A DNA stretch of 64,000 nucleotides, taken from assembly GCF_004295345.1 (NCBI RefSeq), contig NZ_CP036200.1:1302001-1366000 (forward strand). The letters run 5' to 3'. Each line of letters opens with the position of its first letter. Position 1 is the first letter of the stretch. Both the position numbers and the translations under genes were made by a program. Below the pieces are notes generated by a model. The model saw only the letters and a list, made by a program, of their open reading frames with translations, was not told the origin of the DNA and made no database searches. Positions 21,907-31,479 of this stretch are shown here, piece by piece. Source of the stretch: Shewanella maritima. GTDB taxonomy: Bacteria; Pseudomonadota; Gammaproteobacteria; Enterobacterales; Shewanellaceae.

Positions 21907-23181
21907 CTAACTGCGCGGTGTATAGTTTCCCCAAGCTAGCCACTTGTAGGTGGTTAGGGCTTCCAGTGCCATTGGACCACGAGCATGTAATTTTTGAGTA
22001 CTAACGGCAACTTCAGCGCCTAAGCCAAACTGTGCTCCATCAGTAAAACGCGTGCTAGCGTTAACATATACAGCCGATGAGTCAACCTGATTAACAAACT
22101 CAGCCGCAACATGAATATTGTCAGTTAAAATCGCCTCAGAGTGACCACTTGAATGCTTGCGTATGTGGGCTACAGCCTCACTCATATCCGCAACTACCTT
22201 TACCCCAAGCGTTAATGACAACCACTCTGTTGAGTATGACTCATCATCAGCATCAGTTACTGCAATACCACAGCCAGCGAGCAAGGCTTTGGTTTGCTGA
22301 CAGCCAACTAATTTAACTTGTTGTGCACCAAGCTCCTTGGCCAGTTGTGGTAAATAACTACTCGCAACTGACTCATGGATAAGCACAGTATCTAGCGCAT
22401 TACACACTGTTGGGCGCTGCACCTTGGCGTTTACAATCACATCAGTTGAGCGGCTTAAGTCGGCATCGGCGTCGACATACATATGGCAAATACCAATACC
22501 GCCTAAAATCACCGGAATTGTAGCTTGCTCAGCGCAAAGTCGCTGCAGGTTTTGGCCGCCGCGTGGAATAATCATATCTACGTACTGATCAAGCTTTAAT
22601 AGCTCAGTCACTAAAGCTCTATCTGCAGAGGTGATTAACTGCACCGCATCAGCAGGTAAACCATGCTCGACAATTGCTGCGCGAATGACTTCACTTAGTG
22701 CTTTATTGGAGTTAATGGTCTCTTTACCGCCACGCAGAATGACCGCATTACCGGTTTTAAGCGCCAACACAGCAATATCAACGGTTACATTTGGTCGCGC
22801 TTCGTAAATCACACCTATCACGCCAAGGGGCACGGCGCGACGAGTTAAACGCAGGCCATTATCAAGGAGCTTGTTGTCGGTCTCTTTCCCGACAGGATCA
22901 TCAAGGCTTATCACGTTTTCAATATCGCCGATAATGCCATTTAAACGTGACTCGTCTAGCAATAGACGGTCGATTAATGCATCAGTCAAGCCATTGTCTT
23001 TCGCCTGTGCAATATCTTTGGCATTAGCTTGTAAAATCAGCTCGATGTTGTCACTTAAACGCGCTTTAATTGTGCTAAGCAGTGCGGATTTTTGCGCAGC
23101 AGTAAGGTTGGCCAGAGCAAAACTCGCCTCCTTTGCCTGCTGACCTAGCTGCACTAAACTGATTTGTGAATTATCTGACAT
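21907..23181 (-). CDS. proA: Glutamate-5-semialdehyde dehydrogenase (gamma-glutamyl phosphate reductase)
   Basis: ProA reduces gamma-glutamyl phosphate with NADPH in proline synthesis. The 424-residue product belongs to the aldehyde dehydrogenase fold, with catalytic Cys in the [13 protein letters not shown] segment and a nucleotide-binding [14 protein letters not shown] region. The C-terminal [14 protein letters not shown] is typical of the family. It is 18 bp downstream of proB, the usual operon. Confidence 0.97.
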   Translation of the reverse strand: MSDNSQISLVQLGQQAKEASFALANLTAAQKSALLSTIKARLSDNIELILQANAKDIAQAKDNGLTDALIDRLLLDESRLNGIIGDIENVISLDDPVGKETDNKLLDNGLRLTRRAVPLGVIGVIYEARPNVTVDIAVLALKTGNAVILRGGKETINSNKALSEVIRAAIVEHGLPADAVQLITSADRALVTELLKLDQYVDMIIPRGGQNLQRLCAEQATIPVILGGIGICHMYVDADADLSRSTDVIVNAKVQRPTVCNALDTVLIHESVASSYLPQLAKELGAQQVKLVGCQQTKALLAGCGIAVTDADDESYSTEWLSLTLGVKVVADMSEAVAHIRKHSSGHSEAILTDNIHVAAEFVNQVDSSAVYVNASTRFTDGAQFGLGAEVAVSTQKLHARGPMALEALTTYKWLAWGNYTPRS

Positions 23182-23199
23182 GGTATTTCCCCTATTCCT

Positions 23200-24315
23200 T
23201 TAGCTGTTTAGCCCTAGTACAACCATATCGTTGCGATGAATGACCGCACCACCATAGCTATAACCTAATAAATTTTCGATTTGATTTGAGTGCTGAGCTG
23301 CAATTTGTGTCATGGCATTTGCGCTGTAGCGCGCCATACCTTTCGCAATCGTTTTGCCTTGTTGATTAAGCACCAAAATGGTTTCTCCACGGGCGAAATG
23401 GCCTTCAACTTTAGTTAAGCCTTTTGACAGCAAACTGCGTCCTTGATTGACCACCGCATTAACTGCGCCATCGTCAATCGTGATTTGTCCTTGGGTAGTT
23501 GGGCCAGCGAGGATCCATTGCTTGCGGCTTTCAAGTGGGTTTTCAATGGCGCTAAAGTGAGTGCCCACTTGCTCTTTGGCTGCAATCTCAGCAATAACAT
23601 CGTTATGATGACCCGAAGCAATTACCACCTCAATGCCAGCGCGGCGCGCAATATCAGCAGCTTGCAGCTTAGTCGCCATACCGCCAGTACCTAGCCCTGA
23701 AATAGCGCCACCAGCCAACTTGCGTAAACTGTCATCAATATTAACCACTTGCTTAATCAACTTAGCATCTGCATTTGATCGCGGGTCGGCGTCAAATAGC
23801 CCTTGCTGGTCGGTTAATAAAATCAGTAAGTCGGCATCACAAAGCAGCGCTGCTCGGGCGGACAAGTTGTCATTGTCGCCCACTTTGATTTCTGTGGTGG
23901 CAACAGCATCATTTTCGTTAATGATTGGAATAATGTTGTTATCGAGCAGCGCATTTAAGGTATCGCGAGCATTAAGATAGCGCTCACGGTCTTGCAGATC
24001 AGCGCGAGTTAATAGCAACTGCCCTACATGCAGCCCATAAATACTGAAAAGTTGTGACCAGGCCAGAATAAGCTGGCTCTGGCCTACCGCCGCTAATAGC
24101 TGCTTATTGGGCATAGTGTCGGGGTAGCTGGGGAAATTTAAATGCTCACGGCCTGCGGCAATCGCGCCCGAGGTGCACAACACAACTTCAACGCCCGCTT
24201 TCATTAACGCGGCCATTTGCCTTGCTAACTCCACCATGTGTGCCTTATCAAGCTGTTGACTGCCTGATGTCAGCACACTGGTGCCCAATTTAATCACTAC
24301 TCGACGGTAACTCAT
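23200..24315 (-). CDS. proB: Glutamate 5-kinase
   Basis: ProB phosphorylates glutamate in the first, proline-feedback-inhibited step of proline synthesis. The 371-residue product has an N-terminal amino-acid kinase domain ([37 protein letters not shown]) and a C-terminal PUA domain from about residue 275, the two-domain form. It is first in proBA. Confidence 0.97.
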   Translation of the reverse strand: MSYRRVVIKLGTSVLTSGSQQLDKAHMVELARQMAALMKAGVEVVLCTSGAIAAGREHLNFPSYPDTMPNKQLLAAVGQSQLILAWSQLFSIYGLHVGQLLLTRADLQDRERYLNARDTLNALLDNNIIPIINENDAVATTEIKVGDNDNLSARAALLCDADLLILLTDQQGLFDADPRSNADAKLIKQVVNIDDSLRKLAGGAISGLGTGGMATKLQAADIARRAGIEVVIASGHHNDVIAEIAAKEQVGTHFSAIENPLESRKQWILAGPTTQGQITIDDGAVNAVVNQGRSLLSKGLTKVEGHFARGETILVLNQQGKTIAKGMARYSANAMTQIAAQHSNQIENLLGYSYGGAVIHRNDMVVLGLNS

Positions 24316-24474
24316 TACACCTACTCTAAAAGCACGAACCTTAACTGACTGAATCTAGCGAAAGTTACATGCATGAAAAAAGATCCAACTATTTTTATAG
24401 CGAATTCGTTTTTCAATTGATAGCGAAGATCTGTCATGTAGCGACAAATTGTAGAAGATTTTGAGATATCACAT

Positions 24475-24503
24475 AAAAAAGGGTTATGCATTGCATAACC
24501 CTT
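24475..24503 (-). terminator. Terminator after the NCS2 permease
   Basis: AAGGGTTATGCA and its perfect complement form a ten-base-pair stem followed by six T on the minus strand. Confidence 0.9.
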
Positions 24504-24523
24504 AAAATACTCAGCGATTTTAC

Positions 24524-25812
24524 TTAACCATATATAAACTTAATCACAAATAATGCGGCGATCACTAAAATCCCTGCATTGAGGTCTTTTACGCGACCTG
24601 TCATCAGTTTGATAGCGGCATATGAGATAAAACCAAAACCAATGGCATTAGCAATTGAGAAGGTCAACGGCATAAGCAAACAGGTCACCACAACCGGCGC
24701 TGCTTCAGTAATATCTTCCCACTCAACATTAACCAAACCTGACATCATTAAGATAGCCACATAAAACAAGGTACCCGCTGTTGCATATGGCGGCACCATG
24801 CCAGCAAGTGGTGAGATAAACAAACAAGCAATGAACATCAGGCCAACGATGACTGCGGTTAAACCAGTACGTCCACCTGCACTCACGCCAGCTGTGCTTT
24901 CGATGTAACTGGTTGTGGTTGAAGTCCCATAGCCGCGCCAGCAATAGTCGCGACACTGTCTGCCGTCAGAGCACGTTTTACCCGTGGTAAACGGCCTTTG
25001 TCATCAAGGAAACCACCACGCTGCGCCACCGCAACTAAAGTGCCTGAGGTATCAAATAGATCAACAAATAAGAAGGCAAAAATTACCGAAATCATGCTTA
25101 TTTCAAGCACACTCGATAAATCCATCTTCATAAAGGTTGGCGCAATAGAAGGCGGCGTAGACACTAAGCCAGCGTACTGCACATCGCCGAAAATCATCCC
25201 TAGAACCGTGATAATGATGATGCTCAAAATCACCGCGGCTTTCATGCCACGATAAACCATGGCAATAATTAAGAAGAAGCCAAGCGCTGCCATTAATGCC
25301 GGGAATGAAGTGATATCACCCATTGTCACTAATGTGGCAGGGCTAGCCACCACAATACCGGCACTCTTAAGGCCAATTAACGCCAGGAATAGACCAATAC
25401 CTGCCGCAATACCAAATCGCAGCGACATAGGAATTGAGTTAACAATCCATTCGCGAATGCGCACTAAGGATAAAATTAAAAAGCACACTCCCGACATAAA
25501 TACCGCGCCCAGTGCGGTTTCCCAGCTGTAACCCATTTCTCCCACAACTGTGTAGGTAAAGAACGCATTCAGCCCCATGCCTGGCGCCAACGCAATTGGG
25601 TAGTTCGCCACCAGCCCCATAATTAAACAACCCAGCGCAGCAGCTAAACAAGTCGCGACAAATACTGCGCCTTGGTCCATTCCTGCATCTGCAAGCATCA
25701 TAGGGTTAACGAAAATAATGTACGCCATGGTCAAGAAGGTGGTTAAACCGGCAACGACTTCTTGCTTTAGCGTGGTGTTGTTTTGTTTAAGTTTAAAAAG
25801 TTTTTCTAACAT
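24524..25812 (-). pseudogene. NCS2-family nucleobase permease (AzgA/YgfQ-like), apparent single frameshift
   Basis: This is an inner-membrane purine-type nucleobase:cation symporter. Two adjacent frames make one complete protein of about 430 residues. The upstream part (24883-25812) starts LEKLFKLKQNNTTLKQEV and runs through ALAPGMGLNAFFTYTV to TIAGAAMG. The downstream part (24524-24886, continuing upstream in frame) resumes with the expected TSTTTSYIESTAGVSAGGRTGL and four membrane helices. They join at a run of three G at 24926-24928, where one more G restores the frame. As read, the protein stops after 309 residues and loses the last helices. Everything else is conserved, so a sequencing error or a very recent mutation is likely. 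Confidence 0.88.
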
Positions 25813-26029
25813 GGAACCATGTTCCTTGGTGTAGGTGATCTAGACAATGATTTGGATTTGTATCGCCGACTGTTTTAATTATGAAACGGCAGTACAGAAT
25901 GTTAAGCAAATTAACAACTTCGCGAGCGGAATTATAGTGATTTATACTCCATATAGCTATTAAATAGCAGCTTATGTCGCGCTGGTACGGTCGCAGTTCT
26001 TGTGGACATGTGAACTAGATAAGGTTTGC

Positions 26030-26045
26030 GTTCTCAGTTGAGAAC
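26030..26045. promoter_or_regulatory. Perfect 7-bp-arm palindrome upstream of the permease
   Basis: GTTCTCAGTTGAGAAC has seven-base arms around a two-base centre. It lies about 220 bp upstream of the permease start and 28 bp beyond the end of the candidate RNA terminator. It could be an operator. I do not recognise the regulator, and no T run is present. Confidence 0.35.
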
Positions 26046-26073
26046 ATAGTGGTGATTCAGGAGAAAAATAACC

Positions 26074-26103
26074 AAAAAAAAGCCTACTCAAAAGAGTAGG
26101 CTG
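26074..26103 (-). terminator. Strong terminator of the candidate structured RNA
   Basis: On the minus strand, AGCCTACTC-TTTT-GAGTAGGCT is followed by eight T residues. No recognised gene ends here; the nearest upstream minus-strand unit is the candidate transcript at 26074-26496. Confidence 0.9.
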
Positions 26104-26249
26104 ACATATTCATGCGTCCCATTTGGGGAAAGGAATGCAAGCATCACTAATTGTGATGAAGATAACCGACAAGGTCGCTTATCCTAAGTCTAAAAGTCTC
26201 TCGACTAACAAAAGGGGTGGAAAGTTGATGATAAAAGGTGGACAAACCT

Positions 26250-26339
26250 TTACTTCATCGGATACAGACCACGTTGCAGAACTTTCGTATCAAGCCAAAA
26301 GTTTTGCCAAAATACATTACGATTACCTAAGTAAGACAT
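26250..26339 (-). CDS. Candidate small protein, 29 residues, unknown
   Basis: The ORF begins MSYLGNRNVFW and ends GLYPMK. It is aromatic-rich and basic, with no membrane segment. GGAGAA lies five bases before the ATG, one of the better ribosome sites in the region, directly after the structured GGA-rich leader. I recognise no family. It could be a real small protein, a translated leader, or chance. Confidence 0.4.
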   Translation of the reverse strand: MSYLGNRNVFWQNFWLDTKVLQRGLYPMK

Positions 26340-26502
26340 AGCTATTCTCCAAAAAAGTTGTTTAAAAACCTAGTAAAGCTTGGCTCGGTTCCTTGGAACT
26401 AACTTTTTCTCAATCCATAGAGACAACTTAGTGCTCGGATCCTTGGAGAAGATATCCTTCCTGGATAATACTAGAATCAAGAGTCCCCTCTCGACGAAAA
26501 CA

Positions 26503-26530
26503 ATTATACAAAAATGTAATTTAATTACAA
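26503..26530 (-). promoter_or_regulatory. Sigma-70 promoter for the candidate RNA
   Basis: On the minus strand, TTGTAA, a 16-base spacer and a perfect TATAAT box, in a very A/T-rich stretch. The predicted start is near 26496. Confidence 0.6.
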
Positions 26531-26621
26531 GAATTATTTTCAAAATTTATTTTTAACGCATAATGCAGAAATTATATTACAATTTCGTCATATAAATGAG
26601 GTTTTAGTACACAAAATCATC

Positions 26622-26668
26622 AAAAAAGCCGACATGCGCCTCATTGAGAGTGACATATCGGCTTTTTT
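26622..26668 (-). terminator. Terminator after the M17 aminopeptidase
   Basis: AAAAAAGCCGA pairs with TCGGCTTTTTT around a 25-base loop that has some secondary pairing. It is symmetric, and on the minus strand it lies 40 bp after the aminopeptidase stop. Confidence 0.75.
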
Positions 26669-26708
26669 ATTGTGAAACGCTCCATGCTAGCAGGAGCGAT
26701 AGGTTGTT

Positions 26709-28264
26709 TTACTTACGACAAATGTATTGATACAGGCTCACTAAAGGGTTAGCAGTTGGTTTGCCATAAAGCGGGTCACCTTCAGTGGCGCTGCCGGCAA
26801 TATCCACATGGGTATAAGCAATTGGCTTGTCACTGCCGACACCATGCTCTGCAATACCCGATGCCTTAATTAAAAATGCTGCAGGGAATTGGTGACCACG
26901 CGCGGTGATTGATGAAGGCGCATTGTTTGACGAGATCACATCACAGGCGCCGTTTTTATCAGCAATTCTGTCAAAATCATCTGGGCGTAGGTATGACAGC
27001 TCAGCAGGCTCCCCCATAAGGTACCCACTTGCTGTAGCTCGCTTGCCACTTGCATGTTACGTGCAACAGCATTCTCTACCAAAGCCGTGTAGCCGCCATA
27101 AGCACGCACCACGTGCCCTGTTAATGTGGCAACACTAAACATTTGCGGTGCAGACTCACTTTCACACTCTAGCGCTTGCTGCTTAAGGTGTGACATTACA
27201 TCAGCAAGCACTAAACGCCCTTCAGCATCGGTATTACCAATACGCACGCGCACGCCTGCATGGCTAGTAATAATCTCATCGGTGACAAACGCTTCGCTAC
27301 CTATGCTGTTGCGCACTAATCCAAGCTCTGCAACAACCCGTACTCCCTTGGGTTGGGTGACAGCTAGTGCTTTCATCACACCCGCTACCGCCGCTGCGCC
27401 GCCTTTGTCACGACTCATGCCAGCCATGGCGCCGCCAACTTTTAAATCTGCGCCGCCAGTGTCATACACCACACCTTTACCCGCTAAAAAGTACGACTGC
27501 TCAATCTCGCCCACACCGACATATTCAAGGCGCACGACCCGAGGATGATGACGCGCAACATCAAACGAGCAGCGACCGACAGCGCTGAGTAACGGATAAT
27601 CTTTAACTAGTGTGGCTTTATCTTCTATTACACTGCATTTAATTACAGTGTCTTTAAATGCTTGCTGACAATACTCAGCAAACTTAATCGCGCTCATTTG
27701 CTCAGGCTCAGTGCCGCACAAGTCACGAGCTAATGACTGACCAAGCGAGATTGCATCAGCCTCTGCTGCCACACTGTCATCTTGCGCTTGCTCAACTAAC
27801 AGGCCAATCTGCTCGATATTAGGAGTTAGGCCTGTCGCGAGGCGGGTTTCTAGCGGCTGCCATAGGCTTTGATTACAGGCAATGGCTGCTACCGAGCGTG
27901 CAAACTGGTAGCGGCTATCACTTGAGCTCGCTACTACGAGTAAAGGTTTTACAGCGCCAGCTTGCTCAGCAATTTCAATACCTGCACGGGCAGCTTTAGC
28001 GTATTGGCGCACATCAACATATTCATTATCAATATCTGCCACTGGAGAAATCACTAAGCGGCCACCTGCAAGACCTGGTGCAAATAACAAGGTGGCTGAC
28101 TTACCTACGCGTTTATCGACCTGTGCACCATGGGCGGCGAGCAGTTTTATTTCTTGTTGTTCAATGGCATCAAGACTTGGCGTGACAACCACTACCGCAT
28201 CCCACTTATCTTCGGCAAAAATGGCATCGGCTTGGTTTACACCTACAATCGGGCTGTGAAACAT
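26709..28264 (-). pseudogene. M17 leucyl aminopeptidase family protein, apparent single frameshift
   Basis: This is a predicted cytosolic dinuclear metal aminopeptidase (PepA/PepB family) that releases N-terminal residues from peptides. I chose ATG 28264 (FHSPIVGVNQADAIF) because AAGGA lies seven bases upstream. The metal and active-site signature RIGNTDAEGRLVLADVM and the KGVVYDTGGADLKVG segment are intact. The frame breaks at a run of five G at 27011-27015 after QQVGTLWG. One more G restores GEPAELSYLRPDDFDRIADK and the conserved C-terminal end (HVDIAGSA). As read, the last 100 or so residues are lost. A homopolymer miscount is likely. Confidence 0.88.
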
Positions 28265-28575
28265 GGGCATTCCTTTAACTGGGTTTAAAATTTTTGGCTC
28301 ACAACTTGGGTCTGAACTGCCACCTAGGTTTGAGCGGGTGAAGTTATATTTACAGAAAATGCGACCCAAACCAATCTCATTTCGATTTTATCGTCACGGT
28401 CGTCGATCAGACTGTGAGCGAAGTGTGCTAAAGTGCCTATCCATTAGCGAATGCCAACCGATTGGCATGAAAGCAAACAATAAATAGCGACGCTATTAAC
28501 TCCCTGTAGCTAGAATCCATAAACTGGGAGTAGCAAGCGCCGCAGCATAAACAACGACTAATTGAGGGCTCAATC

Positions 28576-30036
28576 GTGACCGCAATCAACCAATTATATC
28601 CTCAACCGCTTTGGCAATGGTTTGAACAAATCTGTGCCATTCCTCACCCATCAAAGTTCGAACAAGCTTTATCGCAGCATATTCAAGATTGGGCAAATGC
28701 TCAGGGCTTGAATGTAGTTGAAGACAAAGTCGGTAACCTAATCATCAAAAAACCAGCCACACCTGGTATGGAAGATCGCAAAGTTGTTGCCCTGCAAGCC
28801 CATATTGATATGGTGCCGCAAAAAAATGCTGACAAAGAGCATGATTTTGAAAAAGACCCAATCGAAGCTTATGTTGATGGTGAGTGGGTAAAAGCTAACG
28901 GCACGACACTCGGTGCAGATAATGGTATTGGCATGGCATCGGCACTGGCTATTTTGGGCAGCAGCGACATTAAACACGGCCCATTAGAAGTATTGCTAAC
29001 CATTGATGAAGAAGCAGGCATGACAGGCGCATTTGGTCTTGAAGCTGGCATGCTTGATGCTGAGATTCTGATCAACACAGACTCAGAGCAAGAAGGCGAG
29101 ATCTACATGGGCTGTGCTGGCGGCGTTGACGGTCAAATCTCTGTGCCAATGACATGGCAAGCACCTGAGCAAGATAATGCTAGCTACCGCTTAACTTTAT
29201 CTGGTTTAAAAGGTGGTCACTCGGGTGTCAACATTCACCTAGGCCGCGGTAACGCCAACAAGCAACTTGCACGCTTCTTATTTGAATATGCTGACAACCT
29301 AGCACTTGAGTTAGTCGACTTTACTGGTGGCTCGCTGCGTAATGCTATCCCACGTGAAGCAAACATTAGTTTTATGCTGCCTGCAGATAACGTTGAGTTA
29401 CTTGAGCAAAACATTGCCCAGTTTCAGGCAACCATTCGTGCAGAGCTAGCCATTGCAGACCCAGATATGACCTTAACTCTGGAAGCGATTGACTCGCCTA
29501 CTAAAGTAATGAGCGAAACTGCGCAGAATAGCTTAATTGATTTACTTAATGCTTGCCCGAACGGCGTGATGCGTATGAGTGATGAAGTTGAAGGCGTAAC
29601 TGAAACATCACTAAACGTTGGTGTGATTTCTACCGAGGAAGAGCAAGTTCAAATCTTGTGCCTTATCCGCTCGCTTATCAACTCAGGTCGCGACGAAATT
29701 GAAGGCATGTTGACGTCACTAGCTCATTTGAGCGGTGCAGGCATCGAGTTTAGCGGTGCTTACCCAGGTTGGAAGCCAGATAATAGCTCACCTGTTATGG
29801 AAATTGTGCGCGCAACCTACAACGGCATTTACAAGAAAGACCCTACCATTATGGTTATTCACGCGGGTCTTGAGTGTGGTCTATTTAAAGAGCCGTACCC
29901 GAACATGGACATGGTATCCATTGGTCCAACTATCCGCTTCCCACACAGCCCAGATGAAATGGTCAACATCACCACTGTTGGTCAATACTGGGAGTTACTA
30001 CTTGCGGTGCTAGAGAATATTCCAGCGAAAAGCTAA
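28576..30036 (+). CDS. pepD: Aminoacyl-histidine dipeptidase (Xaa-His dipeptidase)
   Basis: PepD is a cytosolic M20-family zinc dipeptidase with broad activity, including Xaa-His dipeptides. The 486-residue product starts at a GTG with GAGGG upstream. Metal-binding motifs are ALQAHIDMVPQ, TTLGADNGIGMA, TIDEEAGMTGAFGL, NTDSEQEGEI and VIHAGLECGLF. Length and sequence are close to Escherichia coli PepD. It is divergent from the M17 aminopeptidase, another peptide-degrading enzyme, with a promoter gap of about 310 bp that shows nothing else. Confidence 0.97.
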   Translation: MTAINQLYPQPLWQWFEQICAIPHPSKFEQALSQHIQDWANAQGLNVVEDKVGNLIIKKPATPGMEDRKVVALQAHIDMVPQKNADKEHDFEKDPIEAYVDGEWVKANGTTLGADNGIGMASALAILGSSDIKHGPLEVLLTIDEEAGMTGAFGLEAGMLDAEILINTDSEQEGEIYMGCAGGVDGQISVPMTWQAPEQDNASYRLTLSGLKGGHSGVNIHLGRGNANKQLARFLFEYADNLALELVDFTGGSLRNAIPREANISFMLPADNVELLEQNIAQFQATIRAELAIADPDMTLTLEAIDSPTKVMSETAQNSLIDLLNACPNGVMRMSDEVEGVTETSLNVGVISTEEEQVQILCLIRSLINSGRDEIEGMLTSLAHLSGAGIEFSGAYPGWKPDNSSPVMEIVRATYNGIYKKDPTIMVIHAGLECGLFKEPYPNMDMVSIGPTIRFPHSPDEMVNITTVGQYWELLLAVLENIPAKS

Positions 30037-30062
30037 TTATCTCAAATAAGGCGAAAACATCG

Positions 30063-30089
30063 AAAAGGCTGCATTTGCAGCCTTTTTTT
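30063..30089 (+). terminator. Terminator after pepD
   Basis: AAGGCTGCA-TT-TGCAGCCTT is followed by five further T residues on the plus strand. Confidence 0.9.
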
Positions 30090-30170
30090 ATTGAAAACAG
30101 CATTACTGAATGAGTATTAAGACCTAGGTGTTTAGAGGTAAACATTAGTACACCAAGTTGCTGTAATTAC

Positions 30171-31249
30171 TTAAAGCGGCAAATCAAGTTGAGAGCTTTG
30201 TGCAACATGAGTTACAGCTTGGCCTTGCGCCTCACCTGCAAGCCCGACACTCACGCCCAGTAAACGAATACCTCTGCCATTGGCACGCTTTAAGGCATCT
30301 TCAAGCAAACTAGCGAACAAGTTGACTGACAGCTCATCGCTACGATGCTCAATCGTAGTTTGCTTAAAATCATTAAATTTCAGCTTAACCACTTGCTTGT
30401 TAATGCTTCTATCTTTAGCACTACGCTGCATTCGCGATGACAACTCTTGAATAAGTTGCGGCATCACCTGCTGACATTGGCTTAGGGTATAAATGTCTTT
30501 TGCTAAGGTGGTTTCAACCCCACCGACTTGCGCACGCGATTAGGGCTAATGGCTCTTTCATCACGCCCATAAGCACGCTCATGCAAGACAACGCCAAACT
30601 TACCAAAGCGCTGCACTAACGCCTGCTTTGGGTAATTCTGCACATCCTCACAGGTATTCAAACCAAGATCAGCAAGCTTTTTGGCGGTAACCTTGCCAAC
30701 GCCGGGGATCTTTTTCAGAGCTAAGGGTTTAATAAACTGCGCTATGTCATCAGGGCGAATGACATACTGACCATTGGGTTTATTTAGATCTGAAGCAATC
30801 TTGGCAAGAAACTTAACTGGCGCTACACCAGCTGATGCTGTCAGCCCAGTTTGCTGATAAATCTCATCGCGTATCGCCTGTGCCATTAAGGTGGCACTGC
30901 CCTTACACAATTGGGTATCTGTGACATCCAGATAGGCTTCATCTAGCGATAAAGGCTCAATAAGGCTGGTATAGCTCTTAAAGATTTCGCGAATTTGCGC
31001 CGAAACATCTTTGTAAACTTGCATCCTTCCTGGCACCAAAGTCAGGTCTGGGCAAAGCTGCAACGCTTGATGACTACTCATGGCTGAGCGCACCCCAAAA
31101 GCACGCGCTTCATAATTACAAGTACTGATCACCCCACGCCTATCACTTCTGCCCCCCACAGCTAATGGCTTCCCCCTTAGTTCGGGGAAGTCACGCATTT
31201 CTACAGCGGCGTAGTAACAGTCCATGTCGATATGAATTATTTTTCGCAT
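30171..31249 (-). pseudogene. dinB: DNA polymerase IV, apparent single frameshift
   Basis: DinB is a Y-family translesion polymerase. The upstream frame (30503-31249) carries the catalytic MDCYYAAVE, the [10 protein letters not shown] motif and the thumb HhH motif [13 protein letters not shown]. It ends abnormally after RKSVGLKPP. The downstream frame contains the expected little-finger domain ([13 protein letters not shown] and [11 protein letters not shown]). The break is at four G, 30518-30521. One more G gives [14 protein letters not shown], as in the family, and a protein of about 359 residues. As read, the little finger needed for clamp and DNA contact is missing. Confidence 0.9.
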
Positions 31250-31479
31250 CTGTTGCTCATATCAGTGACCAAAAAACGATTACCACAATATTACTGTATA
31301 AAAAAACAGTATTCAACAAAACCTGTTATTTGGTTAGAGCAGGGAACAGAAACGCCCTCAAAAGCGGCAAGTCACATTTTGTATAACACTGATACAAGAA
31401 TATTGATGAAGTTAGCAGTTTAATTAGCATACTATCCTTAGAATAATAAAAAGTATAATAATACAATTAGGATAAGCTA

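Larger units (their letters stand above)
26074..26496 (-). ncRNA. Candidate structured transcript with clustered GGA hairpin loops
   Basis: The unit has a sigma-70-type promoter at its upstream end and a strong terminator at its downstream end, with about 420 nt between. Its first 165 nt hold seven GGA motifs. Three lie in hairpin loops: TCGAGAG-GGGA-CTCTTGA, TATCC-AGGAA-GGATA and TCTC-TATGGATT-GAGA. Two copies of TCCAAGGAWCCGAGC lie in between, and a CTAGTA/TACTAG pair can close the whole fold. GGA in loops is the CsrA/RsmA recognition pattern. It is either a regulatory RNA or a leader of the 29-codon ORF it contains. It has fewer sites than classical CsrB, so I do not name it. Confidence 0.5.

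Noticed and set aside
26019..26034. PurR box upstream of the NCS2 permease
   Set aside because: Only the left half (ACGCAAAC) fits well; too weak to list as a site.
25813..26073. Purine riboswitch in the permease leader
   Set aside because: No conserved purine-aptamer core or loop motifs could be found on the minus strand.
26123..26341. 72-codon plus-strand ORF antisense to the candidate RNA
   Set aside because: No clear ribosome site or family. It lies wholly over the structured minus-strand transcript, whose promoter and terminator explain the region better.
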